A DNA stretch of 64,000 nucleotides from Fragum whitleyi (GCA_948146395.1 OX411544.1:36600457-36664456), one strand, 5' to 3'; counted from the first letter of the stretch, positions 9,504 through 21,964 are shown. The notes: generated from the letters alone by a model not told the origin. Numbers and translations: made by a program.

Positions 9504-12500
9504 TTGTTTTAATAAATACTCCACTGATTAATAATGCCTTTGTATTTAAAAATTAAAGCTGAAAAGTATAAATACTTAAGCGCAATGAAAACGCACCACC
9601 AAAAATCTTGCACGAATTGTCCTAAATTATAAAAAAACAAATTCAATAGACTCTTTTTTATCGTCTTTCAACCTATAAAGGAATATGTAGACGTTGACTA
9701 TCTTAACATCAACCATAAGAAGTCGCTGTATGGTGATCATTAAAAAAGCCCTTTTGGCTTCCTCATATAATTGTATTTTTGAAACAAAGTTTAAATTGCA
9801 TAACTAATAGAACTGATTCTTAGAGAATGAAAATACAACATAAGTTTTCATATTTGTTCAGTAGTAAAATGATCATAGTTTAAGTATGGTATGGGATTAA
9901 CTAGAACAGTATTTTGTTTTTCATTAAAATCAAAGAATCATAAACAACTCGCGTTTTCGAGTGATTTGAACTCCAAAGGACATATTTAAGTCCATCAGGG
10001 ACGCCGATGGTACGGTGTAGACATAGAAATTAATGAGTGTTAGCCTGGCACAAATCAACTGTCTAGACTATTGGAACCGAGCTACAAAGTGATAGCCAGC
10101 ATTTTGTACTGCTTTAGAGGTTAGATTAGCAAAAAATCGAACGACAGAAAGGATTTGCAAACCTACTTTGCTGATTTAAGATTAATGAGTTTTATCTTTT
10201 TTCATAAGTCATAGGTTCCATAACCTCAGACCGTTTCTGAGGTTACTTTTACATTATTGTCTACCAAATGGTCAATTCAAAACTTATTTAGTTTAGAAAC
10301 ATTCATGTCTTAAGTTTTAGAACATTAAATAAATAAACGAAAAAAAATTCAGGCGGTGCATTTTCATTGCTCGTGGGTATATTTTAACACTATGAGACAG
10401 ATTTCCTTGCCAAATATGAGTGAACTTTTTAATGGCGTCGCACCGAGGAAAAAATATAAACGGGTTTTCAACAGATCTACTTACAGCCTGATGATTTTGA
10501 GATGGCTTTTAAATTCTGTAATAAACGTTTTTGGATATCCACTTGCAGACAAGGGCAGTGACTATTATCTTAAAGTTATTGAAAATTAAATAATCGACAT
10601 CTTATATGCTATGTTTTACTTGATCTTTTATGTCAAATTTAGACCATGCATCAGAAAAACTCTATTTACTGTGTCATTTCTGTACCATGCCACATATTGT
10701 TGATTTGGAATGAATCAGGAGTCTTAGTCTATCAACATCGCTTTAGCATTTTATGTTTGTCTTTTCATTAACACAAGATCCTTGCCTACGACAAGGGGCT
10801 CTGTCATTTTCGAGGGACCAGGGGTAATCCCGTCATATCCTAGCCAATTTCATGCAATTTTATTTCATTTTATGTCTGATTGATAGTTAAGCATTCATGT
10901 CATCTTCTATAAAAAGAAAAAAGTTCAGATTACTCGGAATGATTTACTCTTTTGATCCAAAGATGAACTACCCGGAACAAAATTCGTCCATTTTTCTGCC
11001 CCAAACATCAGGCCTTCCACTCAATATGTGTTTTCTATTTAGTTCAGCTTTTTATTCAGTTTTAAGACACATTGTAGTGTAATGTCATTTATTCTGAGTA
11101 TTCTTATATTTTCCTGTCCTTAAGGAGGGCCGTTGCAGTTTCGGGGGGATATCCAGATATTCGCGAAACAGATGTATATTTTAGAGCATTCATATACACA
11201 GGTATATTGAAAATACCAACATAGCTTTCCACGCATATTTTGAAAATATATACATTTTTCTTAAGGAGGCCATGTTCTCGAAAATATTAAAGAAAACTGT
11301 TTATAACACCGTTCAATCACAATACTGGTGTGCTAAATAAACATATATTTATAGCCGTATATATTGAAAACATGAAAACATAATAAACTTTCTAGTAAGG
11401 GCATAAATAAGTGACAAGTGGATATTTTGCTCTAAATGCTCCTCAGAGATAAAAAAGAGAATATTTTTTTGAAGGCAAAAAATAGCAAACACTTATATTA
11501 AATAAAATCGAAATATGTCAATAGAAAATTAGCCCAACTATCGTACAACTGAAATTAATAAAGACAAGCATATGTATCCATGCACTTTTAGTCAATTTTA
11601 TAAGTTTGAAATACAGTACCACCTTAATTTACTACTCTAATTTGATTTTGTCCAGACATTGTTACGTCCCCTGATTTCCCAATCATCAATAAAAACCATT
11701 TGTATTTTTGATACACTTAGTAACGCCTATGGCAGTTGTAGTATTTCTATAACGGGGTTTAAACTACAATTAAGGTAGGGGGTATTCATTTCACATCATT
11801 ACCAAAATTTGCCGAATTACCCAGTGAAAGACTGAACACCCCATTCCCTCTGGATCCGCCACATGCACAGCCATTATCTTGTTCAAAACATGAAGCTTTC
11901 CTCCATAAACCCATTTTCTATATGAGGCAATAACATATAGATATAATATGTCATTTCAGTTTGCCACGGAAGATAAGAAGGTTTATTACTCGATTGAAAA
12001 AAAAGAGAAAAGAAAACATGACTTTCCATTTATTTTAAAGATATTAGATTACAAAAGAGTTCAACAGTCTCAGGGCCAAATAAAGGAAAAAAGTACAATC
12101 CCCGGTATCTAAACCCGATCTCGGGACTTCTCGGTCAAGGAGCAGACGCAGTAACTCTCGAATACATACACTCTTCGAATGATACAAAAGCCTTTTGAAA
12201 TCATTGTTTATTGAAATATTCAATGTTGGCAAAGCTATTGATGGAATATTAATAATTGTTATCAAATTATCGTTTTCACTCTCTCACAAACACACACAAA
12301 GGGAATAAAATAAAGTTGGAAATTAAGAGAGAAGAAATGAATTTTTGATAAGTTGAAAAAGTCCTATTTCTACGTTGTCTCCTTTTCCGTTTTCACAACG
12401 GGTAGCATACGTAATGAATGGGATCTTTATAGGCAAAAGTAACATATCATTTTGAATATTTTCTAAAAAGAATAGTGAAAAACGAACAGACAGTTAACAA

Positions 12501-12760
12501 TGCAGAAAAGTAATCTGAAAAGGAGAGAAATCGCATCCAAGTGGCAAAATCTTATTATTTTGGGATATGATTCTTCAACCCGTATCAGTTTTTACCGAAG
12601 TCGTAAATAGAAAAACACATTTTTTCTCCTTGCCAAGCAATGTTCAAATAACCGAGAGATGACTACCTTTTATAAGCATCCATTATATGATAGTTTTATA
12701 CTTACAACGATATAACCCGAACTCAAACAGTCCCTTTCTGTGATGAAGAGAACGTGACAT
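9504..12760. other. Intron interior, no gene recognised
   Basis: AT-rich sequence with only short unsupported ORFs. A weak inverted repeat around CCTTAATTT (11622) and AATTAAGG (11769) may mark a worn small element. Confidence 0.4.
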
Positions 12761-12864
12761 CCCTGCGTTCAGGACAACACAGTGGAGCAAACGTTTAGCA
12801 CATGCGAGCAATGCAGGGTATAAATAGCAAAATGTTTGCTCGTTTTGTCATCCTGAATACAGGG
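12761..12864. mobile_element. CCCTGCGTTCAGG hairpin element
   Basis: An imperfect palindrome with ends CCCTGCGTTCAGGAC and GTCATCCTGAATACAGGG. GAGCAAACGTTT is inverted as AAATGTTTGCTC inside. Same family as 53660-53793 and 60656-60786. No coding potential, so a foldback-type MITE. Confidence 0.65.
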
Positions 12865-12954
12865 CTTGTGATAGGTCTATCAACGTCGCCCGTACTTCGT
12901 TGGAATAACGAAGCACAAGTGTGAAACACTCATTAGATATACATTACACGGTAA

Positions 12955-13240
12955 TGCAGACTACCATTTCTCGGATGATCGTTTGTGATTCGTTATTCTG
13001 AACGCATGTCTTATTTTTCATTTTGTCCCTCGTAATAATTGCCAAACCCTGCAGTTCAGGATGCAAAGAACATTTGCAAACGTTTAGAAAGTGAACCTTT
13101 CTTAGCAGTCTTATGTTTCTGAAATGTTCCGCGAACGTTTTTATTTTGAATTCAAGACAATCCTGCATGTAGGATGACAAATTTACGATTGTTTGAAAAA
13201 AAGCCTTCCACTGTGCACGTGCAACTTCATATAAAGTTGA
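12955..13240. repeat. Worn relatives of the CCCTGCGTTCAGG hairpin
   Basis: Contains TTCTGAACGCATG, CCCTGCAGTTCAGGATG, GCAAACGTTT and TAGGATGACAAA, motifs of the hairpin family in scrambled or nested order. The ends cannot be placed. The 101-codon minus-strand ORF across it is not supported as a gene. Confidence 0.4.
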
Positions 13241-13644
13241 TTTTAACAAGGCGTCCCCTCACAGTTTTTTCTAGCCGCGTTGTCTCCCCAAAACTGTAAC
13301 GTCCCACCTTAAATCAAATTTTAATCATTTTAAAATATACCCTATTTGTATCACTAGCTTACTCTATGATGTGTTCTGTTATAGCACTCACATGTTAAAT
13401 TCAAACCGTTATGAAAAAACTTCTAATTAAAGCAATATCAATACAAATTCTTCAAAAGTGTACTAAAATAGCTAAAAAGTTCCATATAGGTACATGTAAA
13501 ATGTGTATTCAGGGGATTTAAAGTTTATCCGTAAGTGTACGGTTAAGTTATTTATAGTGACATCCTTAAAAAATTCACTCATCTTTTGGTGCAAAAGCGT
13601 ATAAAATGACATTGGATTCAAAAAGAATGAGGCATAAAACATGT
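13241..13644. other. No gene recognised
   Basis: Intron interior between hairpin relics and the foldback element. Nothing convincing is seen. Confidence 0.4.
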
Positions 13645-16600
13645 GTGTGAAGCTGGCACTTCAATCGTCAATCGACATTCAGGTCTACATTGAATGTAAA
13701 GCTGAAGAGACCACACCATCTCTACATTCGCAGAACATAATGTAGACCTAAGAAGGTCTCTTTGAGCACTTCAATCAACATTCAGGTCTACTTTCAAACT
13801 TTTCAATGCGGAGCTATTCAATCAACATTCAGGTCTACATTCAAACTTTTTCAACGTGGAGCTATTTAATCGACATTCAGGTCTACATTCAAACTTTTTC
13901 AATGTAGAGCTATTCAATCAACATTCAGGTCTACATTCAAATTTTCCAATGAAGAGCTATGCAATCGACATTCAGGTCTACATTGAAACTTTTTCAATGT
14001 AGAGCAACACAATCGACATTCAGGTCTACATTCAAACTTTTTTAAATGTAGAGCTATTCTGTCGATATTCAGGTCTACATTCAAATTTTTCAATGAAAAG
14101 CTTTTGCATCGACATTCAGGTCTACATTTAAAATTTTCAATGTAGGGCTATTCCATCGACATTCGGGTCTACATTCAAACTTTTTCAATGAAGAGCTATT
14201 CAATCGACATTCAGGTCTACATTCAAACTTTTTCAATGTAAGGCTATTCCATCGACAATAGAGTCTACATTCAATTTTTTCAATGTAGAGCTATTCAATC
14301 GACATTCAGGTCTACATTCGAACTTTTTCAATGTATAGCTTTTCAATCGACATTCTGGTCTACATTCAAACTTTTTCAATGAAGAGCTTCGCAATCGACA
14401 TTCAGATCTACATTCAATTTTCGCAATGTAGAGCTACACAATCGATAATCAGGTCAACATTAATTTTTTTTTCAATGTCGAGCTTCACAATCGACATTCA
14501 GGTCTACATTCAAATTTTCCTATGTAGAGCTACGCAATCGACATTCAGGTCTACATTTAATTTTCTCAATGTAGAGCTACACAATCGAAATTCAGGTCTA
14601 CATTCAAACTTTTTTAAATGTAGTGTTATTCAATCGCCATTCAGATCCACATTCAAACTTTTTCAATGTAGAGTTACTCAATCGACATTCAGGTCTACAT
14701 TTAATTTTTTTTCAGCGTCATGCTTCGCAATCGACATCCAGGTCTACATTCAAACTTTTTTAAATGTAGAACTATTCAATCGACATTCAGGTCTACATTC
14801 AAATTTTCCGATGTAGCGTTACGCAATCGACTTAAAGGTCTACATTCAATTTTCTCAATGTAGAGCTATTCCATCGACATTCAGGTCTACATTCAAACTT
14901 TTTTAAATGTAGAGCTATTCAATCGATATTCAGGTCTACATTCAAACTTTTTCAATGTAGAGATATTCAATCGACATTCAGGTCTACATTCAGACTTTTT
15001 CATTGTAGAGCTACGCAATTGACATTCAGGTCTACATTCAAACTTTTTCAATTTGGAGCAATTGCATCGACATTCGGGTCTACATTCTAACTTTTCAATG
15101 TAGGGCTACTCAATCGATATTCAGGTCTACATTCAAACTTTTTCAATGTAGAGCTATTCAATCGACATACAGGTCTACATTCAATTTTTTTCAATGTAGA
15201 GCTATTCCATCGCCATTCAGGTCTACATTCAAACTTTTTTAAATGTAGAGCTATTCAATCGATATTCCGCTCTACATTCAAACTTTTTCAATGTAGAGCT
15301 ATTCAATCGATATTCAGGTCTACATTCAATTTTCTCAATGTAGAGCTGTACAATCGACATTCTGGTCTACATTCAAACTTTTTCAATGTAGAGCTATTCA
15401 ATCGATATTTAGGTATACATTCAAATTTTTCAATGTAGAGCTACACATTCGATATTTAGGTCTACCTTAAAAGTTTTTTAAATGTAGAGCTACGCAATCG
15501 ACATTAAAGTCTACATTCAATTTTTTCAATGTAGAGTTTTTCCATTGACATTCAGGTCTACATTCAATTTTTTCAATGTAGAGCTATTCCATGGACATTC
15601 GGGTCTACATTCAAATTTTTCAATTTAGTGCTTCTCAATCGATATTCAGGTCTACATTCAAACTTTTTCAATGTATAGCTATTAATCGACATTCAGGTCT
15701 ACATTCAGATTTTTTAATGTAGAGCTATTCCAACGACATTCAGGTCTACATTCAAACCTTTTCAATGTAGAGCTATTCAATCGATATTCAGGTCTTCATT
15801 CAATTTTTTCAATGTAGCGTAGCTCTACATTGAGAAAATTAAAGTTTGAATGTAGACCTGAATGTCGATTGTTTAGCTTTACATTGAGAAAATTGAATGT
15901 AGACCAGAATATCGATTGTATATTTCAACATTGATAAAGTTTGAATGTAGACCTGAATGACGATTGAGTAGCTCTACATTGAAAAAGTTTGAATGTAGAC
16001 CTGAATATCGATTGAATAGCTCAACATTTGAAAAAAAATGAATGTAGACCTGAATGTCGATCGCGTAGCTCTACATTGAAAAAATTGAAAGATGACATGA
16101 ATGTCGATTGCGTAGCTCTACATTGAAAATTTTGAATGTAGACCTGAATGTCGATTGAATAGCTCTACATTGAAAAAGTTTGAATGTAGATCTGAATGTC
16201 GATTTAATAGCTCTACATTTTAAAATTTGAATGTAGACCTGGATGTCGATGGAATAGCTCTACATTGAAAAAGTTTGAATGTAGACCTGAATATCGATTG
16301 CATAGCTCTACATTGAAAAAATGAATGTAGACCTGAATGTCGATGGAATAGCCCTACATTGAAAAAGTTTGAATGTAGACCTGAATGTCGATTGCGTAGC
16401 TCTACATTGAAAAAAATGGATGTAGACCTGAATGTCGATGGAATAGTTCTACATTGAAAAATTTAAATGTAGACCTGAATGTCGATGGAATAGCTCTACA
16501 TTGAAAAAGTTTGAATGTAGACCTGAATGTCGATTGAATAGCTCTACATTTAAAAAAGTTTGAATGTAGACCTGAATGTCGATTGTGTAGCTCTACAGTG

Positions 16601-16858
16601 AAAAAATTGAATGTGGACCTGAATGTCGATTGCGTAGCTCTACATTGGAAAGTTTGAATGTAGACCTGAATGTCGATTGAATAGCTCTACATTGAAAAAG
16701 GTTTGAATGTAGACCTGAATGTCGATTGAAGTGCTCAAAGAGACTTTCTTAGGTCTACATTTTATTCTGCGAATTTAAAGATGGTGTGGTCTCTTCAGCT
16801 CTACATTCAATGTAGACCTGAATGTCGATTGACGATTGAAGTGCCAGCTTCACACATC
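13645..16858. mobile_element. Foldback element: inverted arrays of a 48 bp repeat
   Basis: The outer 130 bp is inverted at the two ends. The left begins TGTGTGAAGCTGGCACTTCA and includes AGAGACCACACCATC and AGGTCTCTTTGAGCACTTCA; the right end reads the same on the minus strand. Between them a unit of about 48 bp, with core ATCGACATTCAGGTCTACAT, repeats about 40 times in + orientation to about 15820, then about 18-19 times inverted to about 16735. Units are diverged (point changes, 46-50 bp). Each also contains its own small inverted pair AATGTAGA/TCTACATT. No transposase ORF. A target duplication was not identifiable. The whole element lies inside the C1q intron. Confidence 0.85.
15811..15831. 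other. Centre of the foldback (repeat orientation switches)
   Basis: AATGTAGCGTAGCTCTACAT is where the direct array meets the inverted array, with essentially no spacer. The left arm is about twice as long as the right. Confidence 0.75.
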
Positions 16859-17313
16859 TGCGCACAAAACAAGTTTTTAAGCCTTTTAGAATCTGAAATT
16901 TCAAAATGAATGACTAATCAGTTTATCTAACAGGCTTGCAACATTCAAATTAACTGTGAATTATAAATAGTATGTTCTAAAATGTGAAGCACTTTTTGAA
17001 GTCAGTGGAGCTGCAACATAGGTCGATCAACAATTTAGTTATCTCATTTTATCAGGTCGTTTTATCAGGTCTTCTAAAGCTACTATGTAACACCCAAAAG
17101 TAAGAAAGACATTTTTTTCTTGATCGATTACTATCTTTGTCATTAAATTCGTAATAAGCCATTGAATTATTGAACACACTGTACGCTATTAGGAGTTCTG
17201 TAAGGATCATCATGTATACTCATGTTTCATGAAACTTACATTCCATATTTTGAATAATCTGAATTTGTTTCTCCTAAGCAATTCTTTACTTTTCTTTTTT
17301 GGCTGTGTTACAG
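16859..17313. other. End of the C1q intron
   Basis: Unique-looking AT-rich sequence ending in a T-rich tract (TTTTCTTTTTTGG) and TGTTACAG, a plausible polypyrimidine tract and acceptor. The hydrophobic reading just upstream of the acceptor (from 17229) is intronic. Confidence 0.5.
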
Positions 17314-17765
17314 GTCTTATGAGAACAGGCCGTCAAGAAAGCAGTAAGTTAATCGCCTTTTTTGCTACCCTATCAAACCACACCACACATCTTGGCGCAA
17401 ACCAGGACATTGTCTTCGACAATGTCATTACCAACATCGGAAATGCATACGACTCGTTCCATGGAATATTCAGAGCCCCTGTCAAGGGAGTTTACATGTT
17501 TTCTGCAACAGTGACTACCTATGGCCGTTATTCTACTCATTATGGCTTTGTTCTGAACAACCGTAAACTGACAACAATGTGGCTAAATGGACAAGAGAAT
17601 CTTAGTGACCATAACACTAATACAATCGTACTTCACCTGAACCAAGGCGACGGTGTAAGTATCCAAAACTACGACACAGACAAGACCATTAATGGAGATG
17701 ATCATAGTTTATTGTCCGGGTTTCTCATTGCAGAAGATGATCCGGATTTTATTGTGGGAAAATGA
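17314..17765 (+). CDS. C1q-domain protein, exon 2: complete C1q domain
   Basis: The exon is 452 nt: a split Gly codon plus 149 residues, stop TGA at 17763-17765. It starts after TGTTACAG in phase 1, matching the donor at 8017. A short GLMRTGRQESS linker leads into the domain. LIAFFATLS is strand 1. The family signature region is VITNIGNAYDSFHGIF followed by GVYMFSATV. The end has LNQGDGVSIQ and HSLLSGFLIAED. Domain length (about 135 residues) is normal. No Cys and no membrane segment are seen in this exon. Predicted role: globular recognition head of a secreted oligomer, probably in innate immunity by analogy with mollusc C1q-domain proteins. Ligand unknown. The paralogue at 2822 is interrupted. 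Confidence 0.9.
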
Positions 17766-17964
17766 TTTTCTTGTTCCATTTCAAACAACATGTTTATATC
17801 GACATAATTTTATTTATCTATTGCAACCTGATCAATAGATAAACTTCTGAAAAAGAAAATTTCATGTTTCAACTTTTTTCATCCCAAGTAATTTAACAAA
17901 GATCGGTTAATATGATAAGCTTGAAAAGAAACCTTCTTCGATTCAAAGTGCGGCTTTGTCTTCT

Positions 17965-17970
17965 AATAAA
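17965..17970 (+). promoter_or_regulatory. Possible poly(A) signal of the C1q gene
   Basis: AATAAA lies 200 nt after the stop, in AT-rich sequence. It is plausible but not distinguished from background. Confidence 0.35.
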
Positions 17971-18189
17971 AAATTCAACTAAAAGAAAATAAAAAAAAGA
18001 TCTTATATAATTATTTATCAATATCTACAGGACAGGTCCCAAACGGACACAAAACGTATGCTAAAGGAACACGACGGAAGAGCCAAATTCATATCCGTTC
18101 TATTACGCTGGATAAAAATGTAAAACGATGGCCAAAATTTCCATAAGCAGAAAAGAAGGTATCAAAAAATGTTAATTATGTAGCCGGGT

Positions 18190-18780
18190 TGTTGAGTGGA
18201 CGTTCATCGTAATCAAATAGCAGAAAGATCGAATGCGTGACCAAGTTTTAGACGCGATACGTGCAGGTATGCTGCACGGAAATAAAATTGGTGAAACGCG
18301 GATCATTAAATTTTACGCGATACATACGTTTAGATACTTACGTATCCACGTATCCGTGTTGCTTCCATGTTATATACTTTTCGTCTACCTGAAGATCCGT
18401 CCTCTGTACGTTTTCATCCATAGCGGCTTAGAGTGTCGAGGATGCCGAATGGATGAATCGAGGATACAGCAGAAGTAGCACGGATAGTGTTGGATTCGTA
18501 GTGTTTGTTCCTCGTAATGTTTGGCATTTATATCGTATATTGCGGAAAGTTTGTCCGCTCTAGAAGTTTTGTACATCTCAAAGCTTTCAGCGCGGATAAA
18601 ATAACAATGGACAGAGCATATGCAAAGCGTATGTACAGGTTACGATACAGACGCAAACCGTCTTGCCGGGGGATGTTAAGATTTTCATTACGTTTTACAT
18701 CCGCAATGCATCCGTTGGAGCAGAGGACATGGTCTTTACATGTAACCACGGGAACAAGTAATTTTTTATTGGTCTAAGTC
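18190..18780. repeat. Dispersed repeat shared with 63228-63390
   Basis: The stretch TTAAATTTTACGCGATACAT ... CCGTCCTCTGTACGTTTTCA (18307-18415) recurs at 63268-63374 with point changes. The segment is richer in CpG than its surroundings. Overlapping ORFs on both strands are shadows of this repeat. Ends not resolved. Confidence 0.6.
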
Positions 18781-19530
18781 CGTCGTCCGTCTGTATATGG
18801 TAAGAAATTAGGGTTTAATCGAGTATTTTACTATCAGAAATATTTTTTAATTATCTAAAAAAAAAACTAGTATAAAAAAAGTTTCGGTTTTTAATGTTTA
18901 ATTCGTAAAGTTTTTGGCAAGTAGTCCATCAAAACGAACGACAACGACTTTCTATAATTTGCTCAGAGTTTTCGATTGTTACATGCTTCCGCATAGACAA
19001 TGGATCCATACATTATTATTTCAACTAGTTAGTTATTGATATTTCAAATTAGAATCAAGGTCGTTTATTGAAGTTCGTGTATAAACTGCAATTGCCTAAG
19101 AAGATAGTTAAATTGTCCAAAGTACGTGTTCAAGCCATGTCTTATGACATACTTATAATTTCATAAGGCCATGTATAACTGTCTAGGTATCGATGTAGTC
19201 TTGCTAGAATTACTAACAAAATGAGCGTTTTAGATTGTGATTGAGATGATGGCTCGATTGCCTTCGTCAAGTCTCTGCAAACGAAAGCTGAACAGAAGTG
19301 CATGCCTTTAATCAACAATTAATTGGAAAATCCGGTGTACATTTATTTATTAATTTTTTTGCTGTATAAATAGCGATTTGTCATTATGGAAATGGAAGAA
19401 GGTATGCCTACAACATTTGACTTCTTAATCGAATATCAATGGTTTGCATTTTATACATTAATATAGAGAAATATTTTGTAGCGACTTAAGCCTATCTAAT
19501 TTCTAAATGTAATAGGGTTGCAATTTTTGA
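18781..19530. other. No gene recognised
   Basis: AT-rich sequence downstream of the repeat. Nothing supportable. Confidence 0.4.
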
Positions 19531-19539
19531 AGAATAGAC

Positions 19540-19600
19540 TGAGGCCGCTAGCGCGTCGGACTCACAATCATGAAGTCCCTGGATCGATCCTGAACAATGA
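19540..19600 (+). repeat. tRNA-like fragment
   Basis: GAGGCCGCTAGCGCGTCGGA followed by TGGATCGATCCTG resembles a tRNA D-arm and a degraded T-arm. It is probably a SINE-head relic, just upstream of the T12-G15 tract. Confidence 0.35.
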
Positions 19601-19692
19601 CAACCATCTTACCCAACATTTTACTCCCAAAAAACGGGTATTTCATCATAAACCTATGCAGGATGAACATATGCATTTTTTATTTAAAAGAA

Positions 19693-19719
19693 TTTTTTTT
19701 TTTTGGGGGGGGGGGGGGG
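19693..19719. repeat. T12-G15 homopolymer junction
   Basis: Second occurrence of a T-run followed directly by a G-run. Confidence 0.9.
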
Positions 19720-19734
19720 AGTGCTTATTTTTTT

Positions 19735-20030
19735 TTATGCCCCCGCATCGACAGATCGGGGGCATATTGTTTTACCGTTGTCCGTCTGTCCGTCTAGCCT
19801 TCTGTCTGTCCGTCTGTCTGTCTGTCTGTCTGCAAAAGTTAACCAATAAACTTAACATTGCCAATATCTTCAAGCCTATTCAAGATACAAAGCTAATATT
19901 TGGCATGATGATTGATCTCAATGATCCGCACCCGCTTGCACCAAAGTCAAGGTCATGTGACAAGGTCAAGGTCATCTGTCAAGGTCAAACTTTGAAAAAA
20001 TGCTGTTACGGGGGCATTCGTGTTTCACAA
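19735..20030 (+). repeat. Dispersed repeat with GCCCCCGC/GGGGGC ends and TCTG/TCCG microsatellite
   Basis: Starts ATGCCCCCGCATCGACAGAT.GGGGGCAT, followed by (TCTG/TCCG)n at about 19780-19832. It then has AAGGTCAAGGTCAT and AAGGTCAAA direct half-sites, and ends GGGGGCATTCGTGTTTCACA. The layout resembles widespread mollusc repeats; recognition is by resemblance. No ORF. Confidence 0.55.
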
Positions 20031-20940
20031 ACACATCTTGTTGTTTTTTTTTGTTGTTGTTTTTTTTTTCATTGTAATGTTTTTACAAAATATATGTAAA
20101 ACACCAATGATAGCAAAAGTGGAGATAACGGTGAAACGTTCGTCTAAGTCGAGCTTCAAATATAGGACCTTAAATTATGGTGAAACCAATCTTACTCAAA
20201 TTGAGGCAGTGGTTTGTGATGTGGTCTCTTAACGGATGCGTATTTAAAAAGACAGGATTTCGAGCATTTTCTGGTGCTTTGTCGGAGATTAGTTCCAAAG
20301 ATATTGTCCAACAACCAATTTCATTTGAATTTCGTGTGTTCAACTTCTTACTTGCCGATACTAGTTGTTTGTGTAATTTAAATGTTTTAAGGCTTTATGT
20401 CGATAATTGTTATCCGTCTCAAAAAGCATGGTTGATTCTTGTGCAAGGATTTTTATTTGCGTTTTTTATCTAATTCTGAAAGAAATCTTATAAGCTTTCT
20501 TATGACAATTGGCATCGAAAGCCGATCCTTTTGTTTTTGCTGTTTTATCACCAGAACCTATAAACCACAATAGAAGCAGCCGAGCGATTGTTCTCGCGGC
20601 TGGTGTTATTGTTGTCAAACGTCGGATAAAAGATTGCCGACCCTGTAATCGAAATTACGATTTTAAAAGGATTGAGAATCACACACGTTACCGACGAACC
20701 GGGTTTGCATTGAATGCATGTAGATAAACCTTGAATGTTTAATAAAAGTACCGATACTACTGAAGGCCAGGACATGTTTAAATTTGTAATATAAGAACTT
20801 AAAGAAGTGGACAATTGAAGCCTGTAGAAAGAGATATGACATAAAGATTCTTGTTTCTGTGATATACATAGTTGAAATTAGAAATTGAATTATCATAATT
20901 TAATAAGTCGTAACTTTTTCCTACACTGATGAGTTATTTC
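20031..20940. other. No gene recognised
   Basis: Several short overlapping ORFs on both strands (best about 98 codons, 20177-20473) have no recognisable motif or splice support. I do not call a gene. Confidence 0.35.
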
Positions 20941-21055
20941 GGGGCAGTTTTGAATGGTTTGGGTGGGCGTTTGGAATGATTAAATAGAGCATTGAGTGAA
21001 CGATTTAGAATGGTTTTGATAGTGGTGAATGTCAATTTAATGAATTGCTTAACTG
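20941..21055 (-). mobile_element. CAGTTAA-family element, 115 bp end fragment
   Basis: Minus-orientation terminal part: TTGAATGGTTTGGGTGGGCG, GAACGATTTAGAATGGTTTT, ending GTCAATTTAATGAATTGCTTAACTG at 21055. Only one end remains. Confidence 0.65.
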
Positions 21056-21677
21056 TTACGAGGCGCCCGCGAATACTTTAAACTTCTGAGCTGCGGCATG
21101 GCCGTTTATCGTCCTCGCAACACGCTTTACTTCCTTAAAATCGCAATTGCAGCTTTAAAGCTGAGTATCTCCGAGCTAATGCGTTATATATGCTTTTTTC
21201 TAAGATCGCTTGAACAGCCTTCGATGACTTGAATGGACATTTCGGTTGGCTTCATTGGTCATTTTCTGTTGTTACTAATTCTAATATCGCTTATGACTAT
21301 AATTTACACCCAATTGTAAAACATCTGAATGGTGTGATTCTGATAAGCAGACAAAAGCCTGTAAATACACAGCTTTCTCACTTTATGGTTGTGCAAACCG
21401 AAATCTAGCACTAAACCGTGCTGACGATATTCTGTTCATTAACTGTATTAAATGTCGTACCTACAGAATGAAGTCTGTAAATACGACATTTCGATTATTC
21501 ATCATAAACTTGAATTCTTTCTTCTAACCTCTATCTCTCAAAGTTTTCATATTCTGCTTTATTATGATAATTGTCTAACTGACGTTATTTGGTTGTGACT
21601 TGATGACGTCATATTTTGATTTTTATCCCCGCAATACCTTTAGTATGGTTGTAAAAAAATTATTGCGCGGTTTTTAT
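21056..21677. other. No gene recognised
   Basis: Mixed-composition sequence. No supportable feature seen. Confidence 0.35.
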
Positions 21678-21679
21678 TC

Positions 21680-21736
21680 AGGAACTACTCCCTTTGATGC
21701 ACTCAGAGGAACTTCTCCCTTTGATGGGCTCAGACC
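21680..21736 (+). repeat. Two-copy 28 bp tandem repeat
   Basis: GGAACTACTCCCTTTGATGC and GGAACTTCTCCCTTTGATGG, each followed by CTCAGA, lie side by side. Confidence 0.6.
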
Positions 21737-21904
21737 AATCGGGAGCCCTCGGTGATTCTACGGAATAGACCTGGGGAATAAAACGGGCGCAACCATGAAA
21801 ACGCGTCATATCGCGCGTGGGTTTATATGACGTCACAAACATAAACGATATCGCTAAGGATGACGTTGCATAAAGTAAAATCAACCAAAAAAATAAAAAT
21901 GAAC

Positions 21905-21964
21905 ATATTATAATTTGATAACAAAACGCAGTGTCTTACTGCGTTTTGTCATCAAATTATCATA
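21905..21964. repeat. 60 bp near-perfect hairpin
   Basis: ATAATTTGATAACAAAACGCAG is inverted as CTGCGTTTTGTCATCAAATTAT around the short loop TGTCTTA. It is compact enough to be a small foldback MITE or a transcribed hairpin. No second copy noticed. Confidence 0.7.

Larger units (their letters stand above)
8018..17313 (+). other. 9.3 kb intron of the C1q gene
   Basis: Delimited by GT at 8018 and TGTTACAG at 17313, both phase 1. The first 1.35 kb is homologous to the intron of the left C1q locus. The remainder appears to be added sequence: hairpin elements, simple repeats and a 3.2 kb foldback element. The left locus has only about 1.57 kb between homologous landmarks and the acceptor. Confidence 0.75.

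Noticed and set aside
14331..14816. 161-codon ORF with a 16-residue periodic peptide in the foldback array
   Set aside because: The 48 bp unit is a multiple of three, so any frame without a stop yields a periodic peptide. Neighbouring units shift frame, and there is no start context or splice support.
13700..16740. CRISPR-like appearance of regularly spaced repeats
   Set aside because: Repeats are contiguous and diverged with no unique spacers, the second half is inverted, and the context is a eukaryotic intron.
17229..17313. Hydrophobic N-terminus preceding the second C1q exon, like a signal peptide
   Set aside because: It is separated by a consensus acceptor whose phase fits the leader exon at 7495. 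The stretch has no counterpart at the other C1q exon and reads as a T-rich splice tract.
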